64,000 bases of DNA from Pelagibius sp050043265 (GCA_050043265.1 JBHJIR010000009.1:40768-104767), one strand, 5' to 3'. Positions 16,113-27,846 are shown, numbered from the stretch's first letter. Notes: a model not told the origin generated them from the letters alone. Numbers and translations are program-made.

Positions 16113-17117
16113 ATGAGCGATACGCCCAGGATGCACGCGATGATCCTCCGCGAGAAGGCGGCGGGCCGGGTGGAGCCGGCCGAACTGCCGCGCCCCGAGC
16201 CCGGGCCCGGGCAGATCCGCGTGAAGGTGGCTGCCTGCGGCGTCTGCCGCACCGACCTGCACGTGGTCGACGGCGACCTGCCGGAGCCCAAGCTGCCTAT
16301 CGTGCCGGGGCACGAAATCGTCGGCACGGTGGATGCCCTGGGCGCCTGTGTAGACGGCTTTACCCTGGGACAGCGCGTCGGAGTCCCCTGGCTCGGCTTT
16401 TCCTGTGGCACCTGCGATTACTGCACCTCCGGCCGCGAGAATCTCTGCGGCGAGGCGCGCTATACCGGCTATCAGGTCGACGGCGGCTATGCCGACTACT
16501 GCCTCGCCGACGCGCGCTACAGCTTCGCCCTGCCGGAAGGCTACAGCGATGCCGAGGCCGCGCCGCTGCTCTGCGCCGGCCTGATCGGCCACCGTGCCTA
16601 CCGCATGGCCGGCGACGCCCGGCGACTGGGCGTCTACGGCTTCGGCGCGGCGGCCCACATCATGATCCAGGTGGCTCTGTGGGAGGGGCGGGAGGTCTAT
16701 GCCTTCACCCGGCCCGGCGATACCGAGGCGCAGACTTTCGCCCGCAGCCTGGGCGCCTCCTGGGCCGGGGCCTCCGGCGCGGCGCCGCCGGAGGAGCTGG
16801 ACGCCGCCATTCTCTTCGCCCCGGTCGGCGCGCTGGTGCCGGAGGCGCGGAAACGCGTCGCGCGCGGCGGCACCGTGGTCTGTGCCGGCATCCATATGAG
16901 CGACATCCCGAGCTTTCCCTACCGCATCCTCTGGGAGGAACGCTCGATCAAGTCCGTTGCCAACCTGACCCGCAAGGACGCCGAGGAATTCCTGGCGCTG
17001 GCCCCCCGTGTGCCGGTGAAGACCCACACGAAGGACTATCCCCTGGCCGAGTCCTACCGGGCCCTGGACGACCTGCGCCTGGGCCGCCTGCAGGGCGCCG
17101 CCGTCCTGAAGCCCTGA
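16113..17117 (+). CDS. Zinc-dependent alcohol dehydrogenase (MDR family)
   Basis: This 334-residue medium-chain dehydrogenase shows the catalytic zinc ligands (ACGVCRTDLH, with Cys near 41, and GHE near residue 66), the structural zinc cysteines (CGTCDYCTSGRENLC) and a nucleotide-binding region (LGVYGFGAAAHI). It oxidises an alcohol or reduces an aldehyde with NAD(P). The short overall length and GYQVDGGYADYC segment match the AdhA-like zinc-binding alcohol dehydrogenases. Starts at GTG 16107, ATG 16113 or ATG 16131 are possible, none with a strong ribosome site. It seems to be a single-gene unit. Confidence 0.85.
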   Translation: MSDTPRMHAMILREKAAGRVEPAELPRPEPGPGQIRVKVAACGVCRTDLHVVDGDLPEPKLPIVPGHEIVGTVDALGACVDGFTLGQRVGVPWLGFSCGTCDYCTSGRENLCGEARYTGYQVDGGYADYCLADARYSFALPEGYSDAEAAPLLCAGLIGHRAYRMAGDARRLGVYGFGAAAHIMIQVALWEGREVYAFTRPGDTEAQTFARSLGASWAGASGAAPPEELDAAILFAPVGALVPEARKRVARGGTVVCAGIHMSDIPSFPYRILWEERSIKSVANLTRKDAEEFLALAPRVPVKTHTKDYPLAESYRALDDLRLGRLQGAAVLKP

Positions 17118-17427
17118 AGGGGACCGTGCGTCTCTCCCTTGGGCTTTCCCTTGGGCCCTTCCTTGCCCCCCTCCCTTGAAAGGCCCCCGAAAACTCACGA
17201 TCTTTATGGTTAACGGCTGCTTTACCCTGCTGGCGCCAGGATGCGCCCGGCAGGTCGGCCTCCGCGGCCGATCCTTACCGGACCTTAGGGACTTGGGCGC
17301 TACTCTTGCGTCAGGACATGAGCGGACCGCTGCGCCTCCAGGCGGCCCGTCGGACAGGCCGCGGGATAAGGGCCCTGTCCAACAGCCTGGGTGATGGGCG
17401 GGGGCCGGAACTTTGCGAGAAGGCATC
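17118..17427. other. Intergenic region ahead of the beta-oxidation operon
   Basis: No credible gene is visible. CTTGGGC repeats occur at 17148-17165, and G/C-rich short dyads at 17260-17280 and 17345-17395. The promoter of the beta-oxidation operon should lie here; I cannot place it with confidence. Confidence 0.5.
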
Positions 17428-19238
17428 ATGACCCTGGGTCCTGAGAAGGAGGGGACGCCAAGCATCCGGCAGGCCGGGGCTGAGGGCGGAGCCCATCCTT
17501 GGGACCGTAGCTATCCGGCGGGCCTGACCTGGGACGAGCCGGTGCTGCGCGAGCCGCTGCACCTGGCGCTCGACCGCGCCGTCGCGGACTACGGCCAACA
17601 CCCCTGTCTCGATTTCCTCGGCCGGATCTACAACTACGACGAGGTCGGCGCCCTGGTGGCCCGCGCCGCCAAAGGGCTGCAGGACCTCGGCGTCGTCAAG
17701 GGCACCCGCGTCGCGCTGTTCCTGCCCAATACCCCTTACTACGTGATCTGCTATTTCGCCGTCATGAAGCTGGGCGGCATCGTGGTCAACGTGAACCCGC
17801 TCTACGCCGAAGAAGAGGTGCACGAACTGCTGGCCGATTGCGGCGCCGAGTACGCCGTTACCCTGGATCTGAAGCTGCTGCTGCCCAAACTGGTCTCGGC
17901 GCTGGGGCCCGGTGTGGGGAAAAAGTGCGCGCTGAAGAAAATCGTCGTCGGCACCATGGGCGAGATCCTGCGCTTCCCCAAGCGCCAGCTCTTCGCCATC
18001 GCCAAGCGCGGCGAGCTGTCCAAGGTGCCGGTCGACGACGACCGCTACCTGCGCTTCGCCAGCCTGATCGACAACGATGGCGACTTCCGGCCGCCGAGAT
18101 CGCCGTCGACGACGTGGCGGTGCTGCAGTACACCGGCGGCACCACCGGGCTGCCCAAGGGCGCCATGCTGACTCACGGCTCGATCTCGGCCAACGTCAGC
18201 CAGCTGCACCGCTGGTTCATCGGCGTGCGTTCCGGCGAGCAGCGGGTGCTCGCCGTGCTGCCGCTGTTCCATGTCTTCGCCATGACGGTGAACATGCACC
18301 TGGGCATCCGCATCGCCGCCGAGATCATCCTGCTGCCGCGCTTCGAGATCGAAACCCTGATGAAGACCATCGCGCGCAAGAAGCCGACCTTCTTTCCCGG
18401 GGTGCCGACGCTGTTCAACGCGGTGCTGCACTACCCGAAGCTGGAACGCTACGACCTCTCCTGCATCCAAAACAGTATTTCCGGCGGCGCCGCCCTGCCG
18501 CTGCCGGTGCGCGTCGCCTTCGAGAACCTGACCGGCGGCAAGCTGTTCGAGGGTTACGGCCTTTCCGAGGCGTCCCCGGTGGCGACCTGCAATCCGGTCA
18601 CCGGTGAAAGCCGGGCCGGGTCCATCGGCCTGCCGCTGCCCGGCACCGAGATTGTCATCCGCTCGCTGGACAACCGCGATGCCCCGCTGCCGCTGGGCGA
18701 AAAGGGCGAGATCTGCCTGCGCGGCCCGCAGGTCATGGCCGGCTACTGGCAGCGCCCGGAGGCCTCGGCGGAGACGCTGCGCCACGGCTGGCTGCACACC
18801 GGCGACGTCGGCTTCATGGACGAAGACGGCTATACCTACCTGATCGACCGCCTGAAGGAGGTCATCATCTCCGGCGGCTACAAGGTCTATCCGCGCCACA
18901 TCGAGGAAGCCATCCACCGCCACCCGGCCGTCGCCGAGGTGACGGTCTGCGGCGTGCCCGACGACTACCGTGGCGAGGTGCCCAAGGCCTTCGTGTGCCT
19001 GAAGGACGGCGAGAGCCTGACGCCCGAGGCGCTGCGCGCCTTCCTGGTCGGCATTCTGTCGCCGATGGAAATGCCGCGCCAGGTGGAATTCCGCGATGCG
19101 CTGCCGAAGACGATCATCGGCAAGCTGTCGAAAAAAGAACTGATCGCCGAGGAGCGTGCCAAGCAGGCCGACCGGCGCGAGAACACGCAGATGCAAGACG
19201 GCGAACCGCCGCGGCTTGAAGAGACGAAAGGTCTTTGA
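17428..19238 (+). pseudogene. fadD: Long-chain acyl-CoA synthetase (FadD type), single frameshift
   Basis: The gene encodes an ANL-family acyl-CoA ligase of about 603 residues that activates fatty acids with ATP and CoA as the first step of the operon. The N-terminal half reads from ATG 17428 (GAGAAGG five bases ahead) to FRPP near 18096, and the rest continues in another frame with EIAVDDVAVLQYTGGTTGLPKGAMLTH, the AMP-binding P-loop. Further motifs are intact: GYGLSEASP, GWLHTGDVG and KEVIISGGYKVYP plus the C-terminal PKTIIGKLSKKEL lysine. One missing C in CCGCC(C)GAG at 18091-18097 explains the break. As everything else is intact this is either a sequencing error or a very recent mutation. 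Confidence 0.85.
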
Positions 19239-19240
19239 CG

Positions 19241-20380
19241 ATGGAAAAGAACGTTGTGATCGCCGGCTATGCCCGCTCGCCCTTCACCTTCGCCCACAAG
19301 GGCGAGATGGTGAAGCTGCGGCCCGACGAGATGGCCGCCCAGGTGGTGCGCGGCCTCTTGGACCGGACCGGCATCGACCCCGAGGACATCGAAGACCTGA
19401 TCGTCGGTTGCGCTTTCCCGGAAGGCGAGCAGGGCCTGAACGTCGCGCGCCTGATCGGCTTCCTGGCGGAACTGCCGATCTCCGTTGCCGGAACCACCGT
19501 GAACCGCTTCTGCGGTTCCTCCATGCAGGCGATCCACATGGCCGCCGGCAACATCCAGATGAACGCCGGCGAAGCCTTCATCTGCGCCGGCATCGAGTCC
19601 ATGAGTCGCGTGCCCATGGCCGGTTTCAATCCGCTGCTGAACCCGGGCCTGGCCGAGCGCTTCCCCGCCGCCTACATCTCCATGGGTGAGACGGCGGAGA
19701 ACGTCGCGAGACGCCACCAGATCACCCGCCAACGCCAGGAAGAGCTGGCCGTGCTCAGTCACCGCAAGGCGGCGGCCGCGCGCAGCGAGGGCAGACTGAA
19801 GGACGAGATCGTTGCCGTCGACGTGAAGGGCAGTGCGGTCAGCGCCGACGGCTGCATCCGCCCGGACACCTCGGCCGAGGGGCTGGCGGCGCTGAAGCCG
19901 GCCTTCGCGCTGGACGGCAGCGTCACCGCGGCGACCTCCTCGCCGCTGACCGACGGCGCTTCGGCGGTGCTGGTGACCTCCGAAGACTATGCCAAGGCGC
20001 ACGGCCTGAAGCCGCTGGCGATCATCAGGGCCATCGCGGTGGCTGGCTGCGATCCGGACGTTATGGGCATGGGGCCGGTGGCGGCAACCCGCAAGGCCCT
20101 GCAACGCGCCGGGCTTGCCATCGGCGACATGGACATTATCGAACTGAACGAGGCCTTCGCCGCGCAGGCGCTGGCCTGCGCCGACGAACTGGGAATCGAC
20201 CTCGACAAGACCAACCTGGACGGCGGCGCCATCGCGCTGGGCCATCCGCTGGGCGCCACCGGCGCGCGCATCACCGGCAAGGCGGCGGCGCTGCTGCAGC
20301 GCGAGGGTAAGCAGTTCGCCCTGGCGACCCAGTGCATCGGCGGCGGCCAGGGCATCGCCACCGTCCTGGAGGCCGCATAA
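19241..20380 (+). CDS. fadA: Acetyl-CoA acyltransferase (thiolase, FadA type)
   Basis: This 379-residue thiolase cleaves 3-ketoacyl-CoA with CoA, the last step of beta-oxidation. The nucleophilic Cys91 is in NRFCGSSMQAIH, the active-site His in GGAIALGHPLGATGARI and the second Cys in CIGGGQG near the C-terminus. It starts two bases behind the stop of the ligase gene, and its TAA shares a base with the ATG of the FadB-like gene, so the operon is tightly coupled. Confidence 0.93.
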   Translation: MEKNVVIAGYARSPFTFAHKGEMVKLRPDEMAAQVVRGLLDRTGIDPEDIEDLIVGCAFPEGEQGLNVARLIGFLAELPISVAGTTVNRFCGSSMQAIHMAAGNIQMNAGEAFICAGIESMSRVPMAGFNPLLNPGLAERFPAAYISMGETAENVARRHQITRQRQEELAVLSHRKAAAARSEGRLKDEIVAVDVKGSAVSADGCIRPDTSAEGLAALKPAFALDGSVTAATSSPLTDGASAVLVTSEDYAKAHGLKPLAIIRAIAVAGCDPDVMGMGPVAATRKALQRAGLAIGDMDIIELNEAFAAQALACADELGIDLDKTNLDGGAIALGHPLGATGARITGKAAALLQREGKQFALATQCIGGGQGIATVLEAA

Positions 20381-22710
20381 TGGCCATCAATCAAGCAGCG
20401 GTGATCGGCGCCGGTGTCATGGGCGCCGGCATCGCGGCGCAGCTCGCCAATGCCGGCGTGCCGGTGCTGCTACTGGACATCGTGCCTGAAGGGGTGGAGA
20501 ACCGCTCGGCGCTGGCCGAGGGTGCTATCGCGAAAATGCTGAAGGCCGATCCGGCCCCCTTCATGTGGAAGCGTGCCGCCCAACTGGTGACGCCCGGCAA
20601 CCTGGAAGACGATCTCGACAAGCTGGCCGCCTGCGACTGGATCGTCGAGGTCGTGCTGGAAGATCCGAAGGTGAAGCGCGACCTCTATCAGCGTCTGGAA
20701 AAGGTCCGCAAGGACGGCTCGATCGTCTCCTCCAACACCTCGACCCTGCCGCTGAAGCTGTTGATCGAGGGTCTGCCGGAACGTTTCGCCAAAGACTTCC
20801 TGATCACCCACTTCTTCAATCCGCCGCGCTACATGCCGCTGCTGGAACTGGTGGCAGGCGACAAGACACGGCCTGAGGTCGTCGAGGAGATGGCGGCGTT
20901 CGGCGACCGGGTGCTCGGCAAGGGCATCGTGCATTGCCACGACACGCCCGGCTTCGTCGCCAACCGCATCGGCACCTTCTGGCTGCAGAGCGCCCTGGAG
21001 GAAACCCTGGACCGTGGCCTCAGCGTTGAGGAGGCCGACGCGGTCATGGGCCGCCCGCTGGGCATTCCCAAGACCGGCGTCTTCGCGCTGCTCGACCTCG
21101 TGGGTCTGGATCTGATGCCCAAGGTGGATGCCTCGCTGGCGGCGACCTTGCCGAAGGACGATGCCTACCAGGGTCTGCGCCGGCCCTTTCCGCTGCTCGA
21201 TAAGCTGATCGCCGAGGGCTACACCGGCCGCAAAGGCAAGGGCGGCTTCTACCGCCTGAACCGCGACGGCGGCGGCAAGGTGAAGGAAGCCATCGACCTG
21301 ACCAGCGGCGACTACGCACCTGCCGCCAAGGTGTCGCTGGCCTCGGTTTCCGCCGCGCGCCACGGCGGCGCCAAAACGCTGGTCGCCCATAGCGACAAGG
21401 GCGGCGCCTTCGCCTGGGCGGTGATGTCGCAGGTGCTGAGCTACGCCGCGTCCCTGGTACCGGAGATCGCCGATGACATTCCCTCGGTCGATCGCGCCCT
21501 GCGCCTGGGCTACAACTGGAAATTCGGACCCTTCGAACTGCTCGACAAGCTGGGCGCCAAGGACGTCGCCGACCGCCTGAGCGAAGAAGGCCGCGCGGTA
21601 CCGCCGCTGCTGGCGAAGGCGGCCGCCGGCGACGGCTTCTACCGGGTGAAGGACGGCCGGCAGCAAGTCCTCACCGTCGATGGCGACTATGCGAACGTCG
21701 TGCGCGGCGACGGCGTGCTGCTGTTGTCCGACATCAAGCTGCAGGGCCCGCCGCTGGCAACCAACGGCTCGGCGTCGCTGTGGGACATCGGCGACGGCGT
21801 GGCCTGCCTGGAAGTGCACACCAAGATGAACACCATGGATCCTGAGGTGTTCAAGATCATCGCCAAGGCGGTGGAGATCGTGCCGCGCGACCACAAGGCG
21901 CTGGTCATCTACAACGAGGGCTCACACTTTTCCGCCGGGGCCAACCTGGGCCTCGCCATGTTCGCCGCCAATGTCGGCGCCTGGCCGATGATCGAGGAGA
22001 TGGTCGCCGAGGGACAGAAGGTCTATACGGCACTGAAGCGCGCGCCCTTCCCGGTGGTGGCGGCGCCCTCGGGCCTCGCATTGGGCGGCGGCTGCGAGAT
22101 CCTGCTGGCCTCCGACGCCGTGCAGGCTCATGCGGAAAGCTACATCGGCCTGGTCGAGGCCGGTGTCGGCGTGGTGCCGGCCTGGGGCGGCTGCAAGGAA
22201 CTGCTGACGCGCTATGCCCACGATCCGCGCCGGCCCAAGGGGCCGATGCCCGCGGTGGCCGCGGCCTTCGAGACCATCGGCATGGCCAAGGTGGCCAAGT
22301 CCGCCTTCGAGGCCAAGGAACTGGGCTTCCTGCGTGCCACCGACCAGGTGACCTTCAACCGCGAACGCCTGCTGGCCGACGCCAAGAAGCGCGCGCTGGA
22401 ATTGGTCGAGGGCTACACGGCGCCGGAGCCGGCCGACCTGTTCCTGCCCGGGCCGTCCGGCAAGACGTCGCTGGGCTTCGCGCTGCGCGATCTCTTCGCC
22501 AAGGGCCAGGCGACCGAGCACGACATGGTGGTGGCAACGGTGCTGGCCGAGGTGCTGACCGGCGGCCCCGAAGCCGACTTCACCGAACCGACCGGCGAAG
22601 ACAAGGTGATGAAAATGGAACGCACCGCCTTCATGCATCTGGTGAAGACGCCGGGCACTCTGGCGCGGGTCGAACACATGCTGGAAACCGGCAAGCCCCT
22701 TCGCAACTAG
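20380..22710 (+). CDS. 3-hydroxyacyl-CoA dehydrogenase/enoyl-CoA hydratase (FadB/FadJ-like)
   Basis: This 776-residue bifunctional enzyme has an N-terminal NAD-binding Rossmann domain (VIGAGVMGAGIAAQLANAG, residues about 7-25), the hydroxyacyl dehydrogenase region with NTSTLPL and THFFNPPRYMPLLELV, and HDTPGFVANRIG. A C-terminal crotonase domain (about 490-700) contains HFSAGANLG and GLALGGGCEILLASD, the oxyanion-hole residues. The order dehydrogenase-then-hydratase is reversed compared with E. coli FadB and is common for alphaproteobacterial homologues. It carries out steps two and three of beta-oxidation. The ATG at 20380 overlaps the thiolase stop (TAATG). Confidence 0.92.
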   Translation: MAINQAAVIGAGVMGAGIAAQLANAGVPVLLLDIVPEGVENRSALAEGAIAKMLKADPAPFMWKRAAQLVTPGNLEDDLDKLAACDWIVEVVLEDPKVKRDLYQRLEKVRKDGSIVSSNTSTLPLKLLIEGLPERFAKDFLITHFFNPPRYMPLLELVAGDKTRPEVVEEMAAFGDRVLGKGIVHCHDTPGFVANRIGTFWLQSALEETLDRGLSVEEADAVMGRPLGIPKTGVFALLDLVGLDLMPKVDASLAATLPKDDAYQGLRRPFPLLDKLIAEGYTGRKGKGGFYRLNRDGGGKVKEAIDLTSGDYAPAAKVSLASVSAARHGGAKTLVAHSDKGGAFAWAVMSQVLSYAASLVPEIADDIPSVDRALRLGYNWKFGPFELLDKLGAKDVADRLSEEGRAVPPLLAKAAAGDGFYRVKDGRQQVLTVDGDYANVVRGDGVLLLSDIKLQGPPLATNGSASLWDIGDGVACLEVHTKMNTMDPEVFKIIAKAVEIVPRDHKALVIYNEGSHFSAGANLGLAMFAANVGAWPMIEEMVAEGQKVYTALKRAPFPVVAAPSGLALGGGCEILLASDAVQAHAESYIGLVEAGVGVVPAWGGCKELLTRYAHDPRRPKGPMPAVAAAFETIGMAKVAKSAFEAKELGFLRATDQVTFNRERLLADAKKRALELVEGYTAPEPADLFLPGPSGKTSLGFALRDLFAKGQATEHDMVVATVLAEVLTGGPEADFTEPTGEDKVMKMERTAFMHLVKTPGTLARVEHMLETGKPLRN

Positions 22711-22735
22711 CGGGCGGAATTAGGAAGACGGAAAC

Positions 22736-24523
<1,788 letters not shown>

Positions 24524-24573
24524 CGCGGCTGCGTTTGCTCGCGACGTTCATCAAACTCTTGCCACAGCCAAAG

Positions 24574-24662
24574 CTGTCGTCCCGGCACTTGATGCCGGGG
24601 CCCATCGGTCGTCGCCCTGCGGTCACGTCATTGGATCCCGGGGTCACGCCCCGGGATGACAG
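24574..24662. repeat. REP-like palindromic repeat, copy 1
   Basis: This 89-bp element has inverted ends (CTGTCGTCCCGG ... CCGGGATGACAG, 11 of 12 pairs) and internal short palindromes (GGCACTTGATGCC, CCCGGGGTCACGCCCCGGG). A second, diverged copy lies at 33603-33696. Such elements are scattered between genes in many alphaproteobacteria, and act as transcript-end hairpins or are moved by REP transposases. Confidence 0.75.
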
Positions 24663-24689
24663 TGGTGTCGCGGTGAGGATCGCGGCGTC

Positions 24690-25163
24690 TCACCCCCGCT
24701 CGATGCGGCACTGGAAGCAGTTGTTGGTCGACGAGCGCAGGTGGAGGTAGGCGATCTCCGGGCGCTGGAACAGTTCGGCGGCCCGGCTCTCGATTTCCGT
24801 CGTCGGAATCACCTTGCCCGTGCCGTAGACGATGCGGTCGTCATGGCCGTAGCCGCGCATCAGGATGACCTCGCCCCGCACGAAGATTCCCGGCTTGCCG
24901 GCGGTTTCGTCGTAGCGCGGACAGTCCTCGGCATGGATGAAGATCGGGCCGATCTCGGCATAGGGCTGCGGAGCCGGGAAGGGCCGGTGGGCCAGCACCA
25001 GCATGGGCGCGCCGCCGGCGATGTCGTCCAGACAGTAGCGGCAGGGATTGCCGCCGCCATCGGAGACCTGGCGCTCGGGCGTCTGGCCGTGGGCGGCAGG
25101 GTTGCCCTGGCGCAGGGACGTGACGGTTTCGCCGTCGAGGGCGACGAAGCGCAGGCTGGTCAT
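24690..25163 (-). CDS. DUF1203 domain-containing protein
   Basis: This 157-residue soluble protein matches the DUF1203 family: CRYCLDDIAGGAPMLVLAHRPF, GPIFIHAEDC, and C-terminal HLRSSTNNCFQCRIERG. The family has conserved Cys and His residues that may bind metal; its function is unknown. The ATG at 25163 is preceded by GGAG at 8 bases and is preferred over a start 48 codons upstream. Confidence 0.85.
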   Translation of the reverse strand: MTSLRFVALDGETVTSLRQGNPAAHGQTPERQVSDGGGNPCRYCLDDIAGGAPMLVLAHRPFPAPQPYAEIGPIFIHAEDCPRYDETAGKPGIFVRGEVILMRGYGHDDRIVYGTGKVIPTTEIESRAAELFQRPEIAYLHLRSSTNNCFQCRIERG

Positions 25164-25285
25164 AAGATGTCTCCGCTGGCTGAGAGTGCCCAATTGAAGC
25201 CGGTCTTCGCATCGGCCTCTATCCGCTTCTTGCGCCGCTGTACGGAAATTGCTCCCCTTCTGCACGAACCAGAGCGGAGGGGGAC

Positions 25286-25480
25286 ATGCGCGGGGCGAAA
25301 CGGACAAAGATCAAGCGGCTCACGGCGCTGTCGGCGGTGATCGTCAGCGGCAGCTCGGGTACCGGCCTGGCGACGGCGGGGGCTGTGATCCGCGCCGGCG
25401 CTGAACGCCTGCCGCCAGGTGGGGTATCGGTGATTGACAGCTCTACGCGGCGGGGTATGTATCACCGATCTGCCGCTTAG
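25286..25480 (+). CDS. Possible small protein, doubtful
   Basis: A 64-codon frame begins 5 bases behind a strong GGAGG and has a basic N-terminus followed by an Ala/Ser/Gly-rich stretch (LSAVIVSGSSGTGLATAGAVI). It resembles a weak signal sequence. I find no family. The remainder of 25164-25499 shows no other gene, and the promoter of the acetyltransferase gene should be here. Confidence 0.3.
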   Translation: MRGAKRTKIKRLTALSAVIVSGSSGTGLATAGAVIRAGAERLPPGGVSVIDSSTRRGMYHRSAA

Positions 25481-25499
25481 CCAGTCTGGAGAAACCGGT

Positions 25500-26078
25500 G
25501 TGAGCATTCAAACGGAACGCCTGCCGATTCCGGTCGAGACGGAACGCCTGTTGCTCAGGCCTTTCGTCGCGAACGATTTCGAAGACCTTTGTGCGTTTCA
25601 GACGCTGCCGGCAGTGGCGCGCTATCGCTACGCCGAACCGCGCAGCCGGGAAGAGACTCGCGCGCTTCTCGATGGCTGGCTCTGCAACGGCGGCTTCGAG
25701 GCTGACGACGACAAGCTGCTCCTGGCGGTGGCATTGAAGGACAAAGGGCGGGTGATCGGCCAGGTGGGGTTGACCCTGCGCAGCGCCCGGGACCGGCAGG
25801 GGGAGATCGGCTTCCTGATGCATCCTGATTTCCATGGCCGTGGTCTGGCCGGCGAGGCCTGCCTGACTTTGCTGGATCTTGGCTTCAAGCACCTTGCGCT
25901 GCACCGCGTCTATGGGCGCTGCAACGCACGCAACACGGCTTCGGCCCGGCTGATGGAACGGCTGGGCCTGCGCCGTGAGGCAGAGTTGCATGAGAACAAG
26001 TTCGTCAAGGGCGAGTGGACCAGCGAACTGATCTACGCTGCCTTAGGCCGCGAGTGGACACAGAGCCGCGCCGATTAA
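25500..26078 (+). CDS. GNAT family N-acetyltransferase (RimJ/RimL type)
   Basis: This 192-residue protein of the Acetyltransf_3 group begins with the typical ERLLLRPFVANDFEDLCAF. The acetyl-CoA loop region is seen in GFLMHPDFHGRGLAGEA, and the C-terminal RVYGRCNARNTASARLMERLGLRREAEL is characteristic of RimJ/RimL-like enzymes acting on protein N-termini or small amines. The GTG at 25500 has GGAG eight bases ahead. The acceptor is unknown. Confidence 0.88.
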   Translation: MSIQTERLPIPVETERLLLRPFVANDFEDLCAFQTLPAVARYRYAEPRSREETRALLDGWLCNGGFEADDDKLLLAVALKDKGRVIGQVGLTLRSARDRQGEIGFLMHPDFHGRGLAGEACLTLLDLGFKHLALHRVYGRCNARNTASARLMERLGLRREAELHENKFVKGEWTSELIYAALGREWTQSRAD

Positions 26079-26177
26079 GTTCCGGACTGGATTTGCACCA
26101 CGAGACGGCGGCATTCTAGACTGTCGCCGTTCCCGGCTCCGCGAGTCGGGAGACGTTCCAATTCTTGGGAGATCTCC

Positions 26178-27209
26178 ATGCCCTACCTGGCGGACCAGGG
26201 ACGCTACGAGTCGATGACCTATAACCGCTGCGGGCGCAGCGGCCTGCGGCTGCCGGCGCTGTCGCTCGGCCTGTGGCACAACTTCGGCGACGATCGTCCT
26301 TTCGAGACCGGCCGCGCGATCTGCCGCCGCGCCTTCGACCTGGGCATTACGCATTTCGACCTTGCCAACAACTACGGCCCGCCGCCGGGTGCCGCCGAGG
26401 CCAACTTCGGGCGCCTGCTGAAAACCGACTTCGCGCCCTACCGCGACGAGATGATCATTTCCTCGAAGGCCGGCTATCTGATGTGGCCGGGGCCTTATGG
26501 GCAGTGGGGCAGCCGCAAGTACCTGCTGGCCAGCCTGGACCAGAGTCTGATGCGGCTGGGCCAGGACTACGTGGACATCTTCTATTCCCACCGCTACGAC
26601 CCCGACACGCCGCTGGCGGAAACCATGGGCGCGCTGGACTCGGCGGTGCGCCAGGGCAAGGCGCTCTATGCCGGCATCTCCTCCTACGGGCCGCAGAAGA
26701 CGCGTGAGGCGGTGAAAATCCTGCGCGATCTGGGCACGCCCTGCCTGATTCACCAGCCGAGCTATTCGATGCTGAACCGCTGGATCGAGACCGACGGCCT
26801 GCTGCCGGTGCTGGCGGAGGAGGGCGTCGGCTGCATCGCCTTCTCACCGCTGGCCCAGGGCATGCTGACCGACAAGTACCTGAAAGAGGTGCCGGAAGGC
26901 AGCCGCGCCACCGCCGGCAAGTCGCTGCGGCCGGAGTTCATGACGGAGGAGAACCTGGCCAAGGTGCGCGGCCTGAACGAGATCGCCAAGGCGCGCGGCC
27001 AAAGCCTGGCCCAGATGGCCATTGCCTGGGTGCTGCGCGATCCGCGGGTCACCACGGCGCTGATCGGCGCCAGCCGCGTCAGTCAGGTCGAAGACTGCGT
27101 CGCTGCCCTCGACAAGCGCGAATTCAGCGATGCGGAACTGTCTGAGATCGCTGCGCTAGCGGCCGACGGCGGCATCAATCTCTGGGCCGCTTCCAGCCAG
27201 CACGGGTGA
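26178..27209 (+). CDS. Aldo/keto reductase, L-glyceraldehyde-3-phosphate reductase type
   Basis: This 343-residue NADPH-dependent reductase resembles E. coli YghZ. The catalytic tetrad can be placed: Asp and Tyr in HFDLANNYGPPPG, Lys in IISSKAGYLMWPGPYG and His in DIFYSHRYDPDTP. The long GYLMWPGPYGQWGSRKY loop is typical for the YghZ group, which reduces L-glyceraldehyde 3-phosphate and methylglyoxal. The gene stands alone and faces the MarC-type gene 4 bases away. Confidence 0.88.
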   Translation: MPYLADQGRYESMTYNRCGRSGLRLPALSLGLWHNFGDDRPFETGRAICRRAFDLGITHFDLANNYGPPPGAAEANFGRLLKTDFAPYRDEMIISSKAGYLMWPGPYGQWGSRKYLLASLDQSLMRLGQDYVDIFYSHRYDPDTPLAETMGALDSAVRQGKALYAGISSYGPQKTREAVKILRDLGTPCLIHQPSYSMLNRWIETDGLLPVLAEEGVGCIAFSPLAQGMLTDKYLKEVPEGSRATAGKSLRPEFMTEENLAKVRGLNEIAKARGQSLAQMAIAWVLRDPRVTTALIGASRVSQVEDCVAALDKREFSDAELSEIAALAADGGINLWAASSQHG

Positions 27210-27213
27210 GGCG

Positions 27214-27846
27214 TTAGCGCGCCAGCAGGCCGCTGCCGGCGATGCCGTCGAAGATGAACTGCACCGCCAGGGCCGCCAGCAGCACGCCGAACACGCGGGC
27301 GATGACATGCAGGCCGGTGACGCCCAGGAAGCGCTGGATCTGCGCGGCGACGAGCATCAGGGCGAAGGTCGCCGTCAGCATGGCGATCAGGCAGCCGACG
27401 ACGATGCCGATAGTGGCGGGGTCGCCCTCGGCACCGGCGACCAGTAGGATGGTGGCGCCCATGGTGCCGGGCCCGGCGATCAGCGGGGTGGCCAGGGGAA
27501 ACACCGAGATGTCCTGCTTGCCGGTCGCCTCGCGGTTCTCCTCCTCGGTGGTGGTGACGCCGCCGGAGGAGCGGGCGAAGACCATGTCGATGGCGATCAG
27601 CAACAGCAGGATGCCGCCGGCCGTCCTGAGGGCGGGCAGGGATATCCCGAAGAGGTGCAGCAGGGAATCGCCGAACACGGCGAAAAGCAACAGGATGCCC
27701 AGGGCGATGAGGGTGCCTTTCAGGGCGATGGCACGGCGCTCGCGGGTCGTGTTATTGGGCGTCAGGGCGGCGAACAGCGCGGCCACGTCGAGCGGGCCGA
27801 TGGTCGCAAAGAACGTGGTCGAGGCGACGAGCGCGGTTTCCAGCAT
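27214..27846 (-). CDS. MarC family membrane protein
   Basis: This 210-residue inner-membrane protein has six hydrophobic segments in the UPF0056/MarC pattern (FFATIGPLDVAALFAALTP, then PLATPLIAGPGTMGATILL). The ATG at 27844-27846 gives the usual family length; a longer frame to 28092 would add 82 unlikely residues. MarC proteins were once linked to multiple antibiotic resistance without firm support; their function is unknown. Confidence 0.88.
   Translation of the reverse strand: MLETALVASTTFFATIGPLDVAALFAALTPNNTTRERRAIALKGTLIALGILLLFAVFGDSLLHLFGISLPALRTAGGILLLLIAIDMVFARSSGGVTTTEEENREATGKQDISVFPLATPLIAGPGTMGATILLVAGAEGDPATIGIVVGCLIAMLTATFALMLVAAQIQRFLGVTGLHVIARVFGVLLAALAVQFIFDGIAGSGLLAR

Noticed and set aside
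17176..17394. 72-codon frame before the acyl-CoA ligase gene
   Set aside because: No ribosome site, Pro/Gly/Arg-rich product of the kind that random GC-rich DNA gives, and it would overlap the expected promoter region.
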